DNA from: JADGRF01 sp036382515
GTDB lineage: Bacteria; Myxococcota_A; Polyangia; Polyangiales; JAFGIB01
DNA: 64,000 nucleotides
Assembly: GCA_036382515.1 (NCBI GenBank)
Contig: DASVHQ010000147.1
Location: 1 to 64,000, forward strand
Direction: 5' to 3'
A program made the translations under genes and the position numbers. The notes beneath the pieces are model-generated. The model had not been told where the DNA came from. It was given only the letters and a program-made list of their open reading frames with translations, and made no database searches. Every line of letters begins with the position of its first letter. Positions within the stretch are counted from its first letter, which is position 1. This document shows, one piece after another, positions 24,309-32,843 of the stretch.

Positions 24309-26525
24309 GTGACTCAGCTGGCAGTCGGCCTCAACACGGAACAGCTCGCCGCCGTGACCCACGGGCACGGGCCGCTGGTGGTGTTCGCAGGCGCGGGCAG
24401 TGGCAAGACACGGGTCATCACACATCGCGTGGCGCACTTGATCGAGCAGGAGGGCGTGCCGGCGTGGCGCATCCTCGCCGTCACCTTCACCAACAAGGCC
24501 GCGCGCGAGCTCCGCGAGCGCCTGGAGAAGCTGGTCCCAGGCCAGGCGCAGTCGCTGTGGGTGGGCACCTTCCATGCGGTTTGTGCGCGCCTGCTGCGCG
24601 CTCATGCGGCGGCCTGCGGTGTGCGCAAGGACTTCGTCATCTACGACGATGGAGACCAGAAAGCGATGCTCACCCGCATCGTGCGCGACTTGAAGCTCGA
24701 CGAGAAACGTTACCCGCCCAAGCAGGTCGCCTGGCGCATCAATTGGGCCAAGCAAGAAGGCATCTCGGCTGAGGCGTTCGAGCCGGCCGACCCGTTCGAG
24801 CGCGTCGTGGCTCAGATCTACAAGGCCTACGAGGAGCGCATGACGTCGTCGTCGGCGCTCGACTTCGGTGATCTGATCTTCCGGCTCGTGCACTCGATGC
24901 GCAAGGACCCGGCGCTCAAGCGCGAGCTGCAGGCCCGATACGATCACGTGTTGGTGGATGAGTTCCAAGACGTCAATCACGTGCAGTTCGCCTTGGTCGA
25001 GTCGCTGTGTGAGGTGCATCGCAACCTGTGCGTGGTCGGTGACGACGATCAGAGCATCTACCGCTGGCGTGGTGCCGACCGTCGCAACATCCTGGACTTT
25101 CGCTCTCATTTCCCGGATGCGCAGGTCGTCAAGCTCGAGCAGAACTACCGCTCCACGCAGCGTATTTTGCGTGTGGCGCACGCAGTGGTCTCGCGCAACA
25201 TCGAGCGCGAGCCCAAGCGCCTGTGGACCGAGAACGACGACGGCGCCGCCATCACCGTGATCGCCTGCGACGACGACCGCGACGAGGCGGGCACCGCGGT
25301 GAGCGCCATGCGCATGCTGCTGGAGGCCGGCTACGGCCGAGCCGACATTGCGCTGCTCTACCGCATTCACGCTCAATCACGCGTGTTCGAGGAAGCACTG
25401 CGGCAGGCGAATCTCCCGTACCGCGTGGTCGGTGGTCTGCGGTTCTATGATCGCGCCGAGGTCAAAGACCTGCTGGCGTACATGCGCGTCGTGCACAACC
25501 CCGACGATGACGTGAGCCTTCTGCGCATCATCAACACACCGGCGCGCGGCATCGGCAAGACCACGCTCGAGCGCGTGCTGGAGCTGGCGGCGCGGCAGGG
25601 CTGTAGCGTATTCGCAACGCTCGCTCTGGCGGCTCACGATGCTGGGCTTTCGGCCGGAACCAAGAAGAAGCTCGCGGCCTTCGTGCAGCTGATCGACGGT
25701 CTGCGTCACACGAACGAGCAGGGCGCGACCCCCGTCGAGTTGGCTCGCACGACGCTGCACGAGACCGGTTACACCGACGCGCTGCGTGCCGAGGACACGC
25801 CCGAGGCCGATTCGCGCCTGGAGAACATCGGTGAAGTTCTGGGCTCCATGGAGGAGTTCGAGGCGGACATCGAGGATCCGACACTCGCAGCGTTCCTCGA
25901 GCGCGTCACCCTCGAGACCGATGTCGATCGCGTGCAAGTGGGCGAAGCCATCACACTCATGACCGTGCACGCCGCCAAGGGTTTGGAGTTCCCGATCGTG
26001 ATGGTGGCGGGCCTCGAGGAAGAGACCTTCCCGCATCGCGGCTTCGAGTCGGACAGCGATCCGGAAGAGCTGGAAGAGGAGCGCCGCCTGGCCTACGTGG
26101 CGTTCACGCGTGCCCGCGAGCGTCTGTTCCTGAGCTACGCGCAGATGCGTCGGTTGTACGGAGAGATGAAGTATCGGCGGCGCTCGCGTTTCATCGACGA
26201 GATGCCAGAAGCCGAGCTGCACTGGGTCGGCGTGCGCAGGTCGAGTGCCGCGCCTATCAGTCGCGGCTGGCAGGACGAGGATCGCTACGACGACGCTCAC
26301 GCAACGCCGCGCGCCGCGCCGCGTGCCACAAGTGATCGCTATGTCGATCGATCGGAAGCCAACGATACGATGTGGTCGGAGATCCACGCCGGCATGCGCG
26401 TGCGTCACACCAAATTCGGCGTCGGGCAGGTGACCGGCGTGACCGCCGGAATGCCGGCGCGTGTCACCGTGGCGTTCCCCGACGGAACGCGCCAGATCGT
26501 CAGCACGTTTCTCACGCCGGCGTGA
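24309..26525 (+). CDS. uvrD: ATP-dependent DNA helicase UvrD/PcrA
   Basis: A 738-residue superfamily 1 3'-5' helicase of nucleotide-excision and mismatch repair. Motifs in order: Walker A AGAGSGKT (residues ~27-34), TFTNKAA, Walker B DEFQDVN, GDDDQSIYRWRGAD (motif III), QNYRS (IV), VHAAKGLEFPIVM (V) and AFTRARERLFLSYA (VI). The last ~45 residues (MRVRHTKFGVGQVTGV) form the PcrA/UvrD C-terminal Tudor-like tail that contacts RNA polymerase. The start is a GTG at 24309, directly before MTQLAVGLNTEQ. Divergent from the sigma operon. Confidence 0.95.
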   Translation: MTQLAVGLNTEQLAAVTHGHGPLVVFAGAGSGKTRVITHRVAHLIEQEGVPAWRILAVTFTNKAARELRERLEKLVPGQAQSLWVGTFHAVCARLLRAHAAACGVRKDFVIYDDGDQKAMLTRIVRDLKLDEKRYPPKQVAWRINWAKQEGISAEAFEPADPFERVVAQIYKAYEERMTSSSALDFGDLIFRLVHSMRKDPALKRELQARYDHVLVDEFQDVNHVQFALVESLCEVHRNLCVVGDDDQSIYRWRGADRRNILDFRSHFPDAQVVKLEQNYRSTQRILRVAHAVVSRNIEREPKRLWTENDDGAAITVIACDDDRDEAGTAVSAMRMLLEAGYGRADIALLYRIHAQSRVFEEALRQANLPYRVVGGLRFYDRAEVKDLLAYMRVVHNPDDDVSLLRIINTPARGIGKTTLERVLELAARQGCSVFATLALAAHDAGLSAGTKKKLAAFVQLIDGLRHTNEQGATPVELARTTLHETGYTDALRAEDTPEADSRLENIGEVLGSMEEFEADIEDPTLAAFLERVTLETDVDRVQVGEAITLMTVHAAKGLEFPIVMVAGLEEETFPHRGFESDSDPEELEEERRLAYVAFTRARERLFLSYAQMRRLYGEMKYRRRSRFIDEMPEAELHWVGVRRSSAAPISRGWQDEDRYDDAHATPRAAPRATSDRYVDRSEANDTMWSEIHAGMRVRHTKFGVGQVTGVTAGMPARVTVAFPDGTRQIVSTFLTPA

Positions 26526-26598
26526 CGAGCACGGACCGTCCAGCTCAGCGTCGGCGCGCCTGGTGGGTCTGGCGCGTCCGACGGGCGCCGGCCCGGCT

Positions 26599-26883
26599 TC
26601 AGTCCGCTGTCGAGCTGCTCGCGGGCTTGCTGGCGGGCGGCTTCACACTTTCGGTCTTTTCGGCCTTCGGTGCGCTGCTACTGCTACTGCTTGCGCTGCG
26701 CGAGGCTCCGTAGCCGTCCGAGTACCAGCCGCCGCCCTTCAGAATGAAATTGCCACTCGTGATCTGCCGGCGGGCCTTGGCCTTGCCGCAGAGCACGCAC
26801 TTCTTGATCGGATCTTCACTGATCCGTTGCTCTATTTCGAACGACTTTCCGCAAGCTTCGCAGGCATAGCTGTAGGTCGGCAT
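26599..26883 (-). CDS. FmdB-family zinc-ribbon protein
   Basis: A 94-residue protein starting MPTYSYACEACG, with two CxxC pairs (CEAC, then CVLC) that form a zinc ribbon over residues 8-40, as in FmdB-like putative regulatory proteins. The Ser/Lys/Ala/Pro-rich tail (SASSSSSSAPKAEKTE) is disordered. Family function is unclear: the name comes from a formamidase regulator, and no amidase gene is nearby. The next gene on this strand is the thioredoxin, 154 bp upstream. The last 18 residues (KPPASKPAS) look like a flexible end. Confidence 0.85.
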   Translation of the reverse strand: MPTYSYACEACGKSFEIEQRISEDPIKKCVLCGKAKARRQITSGNFILKGGGWYSDGYGASRSASSSSSSAPKAEKTESVKPPASKPASSSTAD

Positions 26884-27037
26884 GGAACACTCCTGACGGC
26901 CGCAACTTAAGATGCAGCGCTATGAAGTCAAGCTCACCCAGCGCCCGGACGCAAGTTCGGCGTTCGGAGCTGGCGTGGCCGCCGCTCGTCGGCTGGCAAG
27001 TCGCTCAGCAGCAGCCGTTCGATGGACGGCAGCTCGA

Positions 27038-27367
27038 CTAGAGGCTGCCGTTCATCATCGCCGCGATCTTGGCTTTGGGCACCGCGCCGACTTGCTGGGC
27101 CACGACCTTGCCGCCCTTGATCATGAGCAGCGTGGGCACGCCACGGATCTGAAACTTTTGCGCGGTCACCGGGCTCTCGTCGATGTCGAGCGTGGTCACC
27201 TTCACGCGGCCTTCGTATTCGCCCGCGAGCTGGCCGACGAGCGGCGCGATCGCGCGGCAAGGCTGGCACCACGTCGCACCGAAATCGACCAGCACCGGGA
27301 TGCTCGAGTTGATGACCTCTGACTCGAAGTTCAGGTCGTTGACGGTGATTACTTTGTCGCCAGCCAT
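27038..27367 (-). CDS. trxA: thioredoxin with variant CQPC active site
   Basis: A 109-residue thioredoxin with the normal fold markers VLVDFGATWCQPCRAIAPL, DIDESP and the cis-Pro GVPTLLMIKGG. The redox pair is Cys34/Cys37, but the dipeptide is Gln-Pro instead of the near-universal Gly-Pro, which should change the redox potential or partner choice. An AGGAGA lies 7 bp before the ATG, and a strong sigma-70-type promoter is found upstream. The gene stands alone. It could be the general thioredoxin or a specialised one; the rest of the genome would decide that. Confidence 0.9.
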   Translation of the reverse strand: MAGDKVITVNDLNFESEVINSSIPVLVDFGATWCQPCRAIAPLVGQLAGEYEGRVKVTTLDIDESPVTAQKFQIRGVPTLLMIKGGKVVAQQVGAVPKAKIAAMMNGSL

Positions 27368-27403
27368 GGAGTTCTCCTGCAGGTACGCGCGAAGCGCTCA
27401 GCA

Positions 27404-27432
27404 AACGTAGTGAGCGACCTCCCAGGTGTCAA
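27404..27432 (-). promoter_or_regulatory. sigma-70-type promoter of trxA
   Basis: On the minus strand TTGACA (27427-27432) is followed after 17 bp by TACGTT (27404-27409). The -35 is perfect and the -10 matches at the conserved first two and last positions. The predicted start would lie ~30 bp upstream of the trxA ATG. Confidence 0.6.
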
Positions 27433-27502
27433 TGTACGCATGGGGCTGCGGTTCTCCCTACGCTGGCGCTTGTGCTAGCCTGGCGCCGGAGGCTGACCCG
27501 AG

Positions 27503-27859
27503 ATGGGCGCGAACCGCGTATTTTTTTCTCAAGAGGCCGTGGACCGCTGGCTCGCCGAAGAGCGCATCGAACTCGAGGGCGAAACGCTCACGCTTGCCCC
27601 TGCCGGCCCCGCCTTTCGGCTCACCAGCGCGGTGCGTTTCCTGGCGGAGGTGGCAGGTGGTGGCGATGTTAAGGGCCTGGTGGGCAAAACGAAAACTCTG
27701 GAAACTGTCTCGGCGCTGGCCGGTGAGCACGCCCCCGGGTCGGTGGTGCTCGGCGACGATGCCTACGAGGTGATCGACGGTTTCCTGGCCGAATTGTTGG
27801 ATACGGAGCGTGGCGTGGACGCACTTTCTGCGCTCGCCCGACTCAGCACGGAAGGGTGA
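27503..27859 (+). CDS. conserved-looking hypothetical protein upstream of hemX
   Basis: A 118-residue soluble protein, not recognised. It begins MGANRVFFSQEAVDRWLAE and contains FRLTSAVRFLAEVAGGGD and GDDAYEVIDGFLAELL, with two predicted helical segments and no Cys or membrane span. It reads like a PilZ-free cytoplasmic regulator or sensor, but no family motif is clear. It lies 4 bp before hemX, so it belongs to the heme operon by position. The start is the ATG preceded by a weak GAG. Confidence 0.6.
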   Translation: MGANRVFFSQEAVDRWLAEERIELEGETLTLAPAGPAFRLTSAVRFLAEVAGGGDVKGLVGKTKTLETVSALAGEHAPGSVVLGDDAYEVIDGFLAELLDTERGVDALSALARLSTEG

Positions 27860-27863
27860 GGCG

Positions 27864-28667
27864 ATGCCGCTCCTGGCCAACCTGCTATTCGTCACCACTG
27901 CGCTGGGCTACGTCGCGGCGGGCGCACTCTTTTTCGCACATCTGCGCAGCGGCGGGGCGAAGCTCTCGGGCTGGGCGGCGCGTACTCTGGCGGCCTCCAT
28001 CGCGTCGCATGTGGTGTTCCTGGTCGCTGATGCGCTCTCAGGGCGCGCACCGCTCGCCACGGTTCACCAGACCCTGGACTTCCTGTCGCTGCTGATCGCC
28101 GTGGGTTTTCTCGCGTCCATGCGTCGCCATCGGCTGCCCGTGCTGGGTGCTTTCATCACGCCGGTCACGCTGCTGCTGTTCCTCGCTGCGGCGTTGCGAG
28201 GGCCGGTTGCGCGTGTACCTGAAGGAGTGAGGTCACTGCTCTTGCCGTTTCACATCGTGGTGAACGTGCTGGGTCTGGCCGCCTTTGCATTGGCATTTGC
28301 CGTGGCCGTTGCCTACGTCATCCAAGAGCAACTTCTGCGCAAGCGCCAGGTCGGCGGTGTGTTCCAGCGTTTGCCGGCGCTCGATGTTCTAGACTCGCTC
28401 GGCTTCCGGCTGGTCACCATCGGCTTTCCGCTGTTCACGCTGGGCGTGGTCACGGGCAGCATCTGGGCGGCGCGTCTGGGCAACGGTCTGAGCTTCAGCA
28501 CTGGGCAAGGTTTCGCCGTGCTCGCGTGGCTGTTCTTTGCATCGGTGCTGCTCTCGCGGGCGGCCGGCGGTTGGAGCGGTCGGCGTGCGGCCATCGGCAC
28601 CATGCTCGGCTTTCTCTGCGCGATGGCCGCCATTGGCGGCTACGTGCTTCGCGGCGTCGGAGGCTGA
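27864..28667 (+). CDS. HemX/CcsA-like cytochrome c assembly membrane protein
   Basis: A 267-residue integral membrane protein with about eight hydrophobic segments, starting MPLLANLLFVTTALGYVAAG. It shows the CcmC/CcsA/HemX family layout, with FLSLLIAVGFLASMRRHR and the FRLVTIGFPLFTLGVVTGSIWA segment near the C-terminus. It lies 3 bp upstream of hemA, the usual place of HemX, which tunes glutamyl-tRNA reductase levels. No WGxxWxWD heme-handling motif is visible, so HemX is a better guess than a CcsA synthetase. A GGTGAGG precedes the ATG. Confidence 0.78.
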   Translation: MPLLANLLFVTTALGYVAAGALFFAHLRSGGAKLSGWAARTLAASIASHVVFLVADALSGRAPLATVHQTLDFLSLLIAVGFLASMRRHRLPVLGAFITPVTLLLFLAAALRGPVARVPEGVRSLLLPFHIVVNVLGLAAFALAFAVAVAYVIQEQLLRKRQVGGVFQRLPALDVLDSLGFRLVTIGFPLFTLGVVTGSIWAARLGNGLSFSTGQGFAVLAWLFFASVLLSRAAGGWSGRRAAIGTMLGFLCAMAAIGGYVLRGVGG

Positions 28668-28670
28668 CGG

Positions 28671-30029
28671 GTGTCCGGCAAGCTGATGGTCTTCGGTCTG
28701 TCGTATCGTACGGCGCCTCTGCCGGTGCGCGAGCGTCTGGCCGTGGGCGCAGAGCGAGTGCCCTCCGACTTGCTCGAGCTGGTCCAAGAAGCCGGGCTCC
28801 ACGAGGGCGTGCTGCTGTCCACGTGCAATCGCGTCGAGTTGGTTGCCACTTCCGACGATCCCGACAAGTCGACCCAAGCGGCACTGGCCTACTTCAACGC
28901 GCGCGTGGCGCCGGAGCAGGTCGACGGCTGCGTGTATCGCTACGTTGGACAGGAGGCGGCGCGCCATCTGTTCCGCGTGGCCTCCGGCCTCGACTCGATG
29001 GTGCTCGGTGAGCCGCAGATCCTGGGCCAGGTCAAAGAGGCCTTCGCCGTGGCGCAACGCACGGGCACGGTGGGCACGCTACTCGGGCGTTCATTCGAGC
29101 GGGGCTTCAGCGTGGCCAAGCGCGTGCGCAGCGAGACCGCGGTCGCCGCCGGCAACGTCAGCGTCAGCTCGATCGCCTGCGACCTGGCCGAGAAGATCTT
29201 CGGCGAGCTGACCGATCGGCGCGTGCTGATCGTGGGCGCCGGCAAGATGAGCGAGGTGGCGGCACGCTCGCTCACGGCGCGCGGCGCACGCCTGTTCGTG
29301 GTCAATCGCAGCCCGGAGCGTGCGCAAGCGCTGGCCCAGGCGTGCGGCGGGCAGGCCCGCCCGCTCGAGGCACTGGCCACCGAGCTCGCAGAAGCCGACG
29401 TGGTGATCTCGTCCACCGCCAAGCAGGACTACATCATCACCTACGAGCTGATGCAGGGCGTCTGCAAAATGCGGCGTCACCGACCGATCTTCTTGATCGA
29501 TATCGCCGTGCCACGCGACATCGACCCGCGTGTCGACTCGCTGCGCAACGTCTTCCTCTACGACATGGACGACCTGCAGAAGGTCTCGCGCGAGAACATG
29601 GCCGCTCGCGAGCGCGCCGTGGTCGACGCCGAACAGATGATCGAGGCCGAGCTGACCGAGCTCGATCGCTGGCTGCGCGCGGTCGAGCTGACGCCCACCA
29701 TCGTCGCGCTGCGTGAGCGTGTGCGTAGTGTCTTGCGCGCGGAGCTCGACAAGACCTTGCCGAAACTTGGCGTCGCAGACAAAGAGCGCCGGGCCCTCGA
29801 GGCCATGTGCGAGGCGATGGCCAACAAGCTCTTGCACCAGCCACTTACGGCGCTGAAGCAAAACCAGACGGGGCACGACGGCGTCGAGCTCGTCGAGGCC
29901 GTGCAGCGCCTGTTCCTGTTGCAGGTCGACCCCAGCGCGCGCCCCTCGGGCCAGCCGTCCGCGGTGCACGATTCGACCCTGGCTGCGGCCGCAAGCTCGC
30001 CCGCAGATGGCGCCGGGCCCAAGGCGTGA
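28671..30029 (+). CDS. hemA: glutamyl-tRNA reductase
   Basis: A 452-residue HemA, the first committed enzyme of C5 heme biosynthesis, which reduces glutamyl-tRNA(Glu) to glutamate-1-semialdehyde. The catalytic Cys52 sits in STCNRVEL, the GLDSMVLGEPQILGQVKEA signature is present, and the NADPH-binding VLIVGAGKMSE follows. The C-terminal dimerisation helix (LEAMCEAMANKLLHQPL) is also present. GTG start 3 bp after the HemX-like gene. The C-terminus is extended by an Ala/Ser-rich tail. Upstream of hemC in the same operon; hemL and hemB are not in the window. Confidence 0.95.
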   Translation: MSGKLMVFGLSYRTAPLPVRERLAVGAERVPSDLLELVQEAGLHEGVLLSTCNRVELVATSDDPDKSTQAALAYFNARVAPEQVDGCVYRYVGQEAARHLFRVASGLDSMVLGEPQILGQVKEAFAVAQRTGTVGTLLGRSFERGFSVAKRVRSETAVAAGNVSVSSIACDLAEKIFGELTDRRVLIVGAGKMSEVAARSLTARGARLFVVNRSPERAQALAQACGGQARPLEALATELAEADVVISSTAKQDYIITYELMQGVCKMRRHRPIFLIDIAVPRDIDPRVDSLRNVFLYDMDDLQKVSRENMAARERAVVDAEQMIEAELTELDRWLRAVELTPTIVALRERVRSVLRAELDKTLPKLGVADKERRALEAMCEAMANKLLHQPLTALKQNQTGHDGVELVEAVQRLFLLQVDPSARPSGQPSAVHDSTLAAAASSPADGAGPKA

Positions 30030-30051
30030 TTGTGCTATACGGCGGACCCCC

Positions 30052-31032
30052 ATGAAGCTGCGCATTGCCACTCGTCGGAGCGCCCTGGCGCTCGTCCAAA
30101 GTCGCTGGGTTGCCGCGCAGCTGCGCGCGCTCTCGCCAGGTCTGGAGGTCGAGCTCGTCGAGGTGGTCACCACCGGCGACCGCATCCAGAACGTCGCGCT
30201 CTCGGAGATAGGTGGCAAGGGCTTGTTTGTCAGCGAGGTCGAGCAGCTGCTGCTCGATGGTCAGGCAGAGCTCGCGGTGCACTCGCTCAAAGACGTGCCG
30301 GCCGAGCTGGCGCAGGGCCTCGTGCTCGCGGCCGTGCCGGAACGCGAAGATGCGCGCGACGTGCTCGTGACGGCGGAAGGCGACGGCCTCGACGACCTCG
30401 AAGCCGGCTGCCGCATCGGCACCAGCTCGCTGCGCCGCTCGCTGCAGCTGCGACGCCAGCGCAACGACGTGGAGTACGCGCTCTTGCGCGGCAACGTGGA
30501 CACGCGTCTGAAGAAGCTGGTTGCGGGCGAGTACCGCGCGATCGTCTTGGCCGCCGCGGGCATGCGCCGGCTGGGGCTGTTCGATCGGCCACTGTGGCCC
30601 GTGCCGGTGGAGATCTCCGTGCCGGCCGTGGGGCAGGGCGCGCTCGCGATCGAGGCGCGTGCTGACGACGCCAGTACGCTCGGCCTGCTCGCCAAGCTCG
30701 ATCACGCGCCGTCGCGCGCCTGCGTCGAGGCCGAGCGCGCGTTCCTGGCCGCGCTCGGTGGCGACTGCCACACGCCGCTGGCCGGCCACGCCCGCTGGCT
30801 CGACAACGGGCAGCGCTTGCGTTTCGACGGCTGGGTCGGAGCGGTCGACGGGCATGAGCACGTGCGCGCCAGCGCCGACACCTGGCTGGCGGCGGGCGGT
30901 CAGCCGATCAGCGAGCCGATGCGCAAGCTCGCGAACGAAGTCGCGCAAACGCTGCTTTCGCAAGGCGCACAGCAGCTGCTCGAACAGGCGCGGCAAGCGT
31001 CTGCCAAGAACGATCCGCGTCGGCGCGACTGA
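30052..31032 (+). CDS. hemC: porphobilinogen deaminase (hydroxymethylbilane synthase)
   Basis: A 326-residue HemC. The N-terminus MKLRIATRRSALALVQS is typical, followed by HSLKDVP and RGNVDTRLKKL. Cys239 in LGGDCHTPL is the attachment point of the dipyrromethane cofactor. It assembles four porphobilinogens into hydroxymethylbilane. I chose the ATG at 30052, since earlier in-frame codons are read from the end of hemA. Fourth gene of the operon. A C-terminal Ala/Gln-rich helix ends the protein. Confidence 0.95.
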   Translation: MKLRIATRRSALALVQSRWVAAQLRALSPGLEVELVEVVTTGDRIQNVALSEIGGKGLFVSEVEQLLLDGQAELAVHSLKDVPAELAQGLVLAAVPEREDARDVLVTAEGDGLDDLEAGCRIGTSSLRRSLQLRRQRNDVEYALLRGNVDTRLKKLVAGEYRAIVLAAAGMRRLGLFDRPLWPVPVEISVPAVGQGALAIEARADDASTLGLLAKLDHAPSRACVEAERAFLAALGGDCHTPLAGHARWLDNGQRLRFDGWVGAVDGHEHVRASADTWLAAGGQPISEPMRKLANEVAQTLLSQGAQQLLEQARQASAKNDPRRRD

Positions 31033-31033
31033 C

Positions 31034-31052
31034 ACGCGCCCTGCGGGTGCGT
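31034..31052 (+). terminator. weak hairpin after hemC
   Basis: ACGCGCCC, 3-nt loop, GGGTGCGT: 8 pairs including one G-U, starting one base after the hemC stop, followed by CCTTTCG. It has no proper T-run, so termination is uncertain. Confidence 0.3.
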
Positions 31053-31233
31053 CCTTTCGCCAGCGCAACCGCCGCATGGCTCGTGGCACTGTGGTCGCAG
31101 CTGTTGGCGGCGGGTTCCGCACATGCGGCGAGCTTCGCGCTCGGGCCGGCGCGTGTGCGATCTTCCCGCAACGCGCCTTTGGTGCGTCGCTTCGCACTCG
31201 TGCGCACACGACTGTTCGCGAGCTGCACGAGAA

Positions 31234-31255
31234 TTCTGTCGGTTTGCCGACAGAA
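31234..31255. repeat. perfect 9-bp inverted repeat upstream of a small membrane protein gene
   Basis: TTCTGTCGG-TTTG-CCGACAGAA: perfect 9-bp arms with a 4-nt loop, in the 358-bp gap after hemC. The gap holds no convincing gene. No T-tract follows, so an operator or RNA hairpin is more likely than a terminator. Confidence 0.55.
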
Positions 31256-31390
31256 CTACCACGTCTTGTTGTGCGAGCTTCGCACACTCGATTCCCCGGA
31301 AACTTTGTCCGCGTGTACGTCTTGAACTCGCCTGGAGCGGGGAGGAAAACGCGCGCATTGAAGCTCGATCATCGAGCCAAGGGGAACAAC

Positions 31391-31756
31391 ATGGAACCAG
31401 AAAGCACTCGCGCTGTACGCGACGAACGGGATTCGCTCGCGCCGATCCAGCTGGACCGGTTGACGGTGCCAGAGGAAGTGGCGCTGATGAACCGCGGCAA
31501 GGGCGGCCAGCTGCTGCGCGTGACCGTGGTGCTCGCGGTATTTGCGGTGATCGCGGGCGCGTGGATCAGGATCGACGCTCGGCACTCTTGGCGAGTCTGC
31601 GCGCTCACCGCTGCACGGCTGCAACGCGGCGGCTCGGTCCATGCCGAGCTGGCCGCGCCCCGCGCCCTCAGCTGTCTTCCGGGAAGAAGTGAGCCACGCG
31701 GCGCCGGATCAGCTCGGGCTCGATCGCGGCATCGTACGAGCCTTCGCGTGCCGTGA
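31391..31756 (+). CDS. small membrane protein, C-terminus questionable
   Basis: A 121-residue frame with a good AAGGGGA ribosome-binding site 5 bp before the ATG. The N-terminal ~65 residues look real: a charged start (MEPESTRAVRDERDSL), VPEEVALMNRGKGGQLLR and a single membrane helix (VTVVLAVFAVIAGAWI). After residue ~65 the sequence turns into Arg/Ser-rich filler, and the last 89 bp overlap the convergent acyltransferase gene. The 3' part may therefore be frameshifted or lost. Not recognised; function unknown. Confidence 0.45.
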   Translation: MEPESTRAVRDERDSLAPIQLDRLTVPEEVALMNRGKGGQLLRVTVVLAVFAVIAGAWIRIDARHSWRVCALTAARLQRGGSVHAELAAPRALSCLPGRSEPRGAGSARARSRHRTSLRVP

Positions 31757-32282
31757 TCAGCTCGGCCCACGGCAGCTTCTTCGTCTGCTCGACCATGCGC
31801 TTGACGGTGTCGGCTACGCGACCGATCGGTCGTGCGGGCACGCCGCCCACCACGTCACCCTCGGCGACGTCGCGAGAGACGACCGCACCAGCGGCGACGA
31901 TGGCGTTGGGGCCGATCGTGACACCGGGCAAGATGATCGCGCTGTGACCGATGAAGACGTTGTCGCGGATGTCGATCTTGCCCACCCGATCCAGCTTGAC
32001 GTCGTAGGCGCGGTTGAGCACCTCGATCGCGCCGTCGTGGCCGAAGAGCTTGCACTCCGACAACAAAACGTTGTTTCCGATGCGCACGTACGCCGCGTCC
32101 TCGATCAGCGCGCCGTACGTGATGCTCACGTGGCGGCCCATGGAATGCAGGCCACCGTGGCGCCGAAGGTACTCGGCGTACTCCTCCGGAGACGGCGTAC
32201 CCAGGGCCTTGTACAACCGAAAGCCCTTGCCGTAGTCCATCGCGAGCTTGCGCGTGAACGCCCGGAGCAGTCGCCTCAACAT
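31668..32282 (-). CDS. hexapeptide-repeat acyltransferase (maltose/galactoside O-acetyltransferase-like)
   Basis: A 204-residue left-handed beta-helix protein. Hexapeptide turns run from residue ~50 to 160, including the typical C-terminal coil IGPNAIVAAGAVVSRDVAEGDVVGGVPAR, a hallmark of O-acetyltransferases of sugars, LPS and antibiotics. The active-site His is probably in FGHDG or IGHSAII. The start is the ATG at 32282; a TTG 36 bp upstream gives a longer but less conserved N-terminus. The acceptor is unknown; surface polysaccharide is the usual case. Convergent with the small membrane protein gene. Confidence 0.83.
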   Translation of the reverse strand: MLRRLLRAFTRKLAMDYGKGFRLYKALGTPSPEEYAEYLRRHGGLHSMGRHVSITYGALIEDAAYVRIGNNVLLSECKLFGHDGAIEVLNRAYDVKLDRVGKIDIRDNVFIGHSAIILPGVTIGPNAIVAAGAVVSRDVAEGDVVGGVPARPIGRVADTVKRMVEQTKKLPWAELITAREGSYDAAIEPELIRRRVAHFFPEDS

Positions 32283-32336
32283 GTGCGGCAGGCTAGCCCG
32301 CACGCCGCGTGGCTTCAAGGAAGTCCGCGGCCCGCT

Positions 32337-32711
32337 TCAGTTCGACGTGAGGATGCGCTGGATGCCGCGCGCAGAGTGCGAGAGCAAGGCCTCGCGCGCG
32401 ACGCCGCCGCCGAGCGAGGCCAGGTACAGCGCCTCGCCGAAGCAGTCGATCGCCCGCACGGCGACGTCGTCGCCCGTCGTGCCAGGTCCGGGCAAGCGCT
32501 TGGGCGCGCCGCGCGCGACCAGAGGCGCCACCGCGCCGAGCTCTTCGCACAGGCCGTCCTCGCCGGCCCAGGCCACGAGCAAGCCGTTGCCGTCGGTGAG
32601 CGCGAGCGCTGCCATGCGGCCGCGCTTGAGCGTGCTTTCGAGCTGGTAGCGCAGCGCGGTGCAGTGTTCGCTGCTGCGGCGGGCGCGGCGTTCGGTGGCG
32701 GTGCGGTGCAT
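32337..32711 (-). CDS. small roadblock/LC7-like protein
   Basis: A 124-residue soluble protein. After a basic start (MHRTATERRARRSSEH) it reads ALALTDGNGLLVAWAGEDGLCEELGAVAPLVARG, the beta-strand/turn/helix pattern of roadblock/LC7 or profilin-like modules that regulate small GTPases and ATPases. The start is the ATG behind GAGGGA; an ATG 24 bp upstream is possible. Divergent from the Get3/ArsA-like ATPase gene with ~130 bp between starts. Assignment is by pattern and I cannot confirm it. Confidence 0.55.
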   Translation of the reverse strand: MHRTATERRARRSSEHCTALRYQLESTLKRGRMAALALTDGNGLLVAWAGEDGLCEELGAVAPLVARGAPKRLPGPGTTGDDVAVRAIDCFGEALYLASLGGGVAREALLSHSARGIQRILTSN

Positions 32712-32843
32712 AGGGTCCCTCACTGATGTATGCATAGGTAGGAGTAATCGTACGTAGGCTGGCCCGGCGGGGTCAAAGAAGTGGTCTACGCCCCGGCAGA
32801 TCGAGCTGGATTGCAGGGGCCGTGCGAGCCAGACTGCGCCGCG

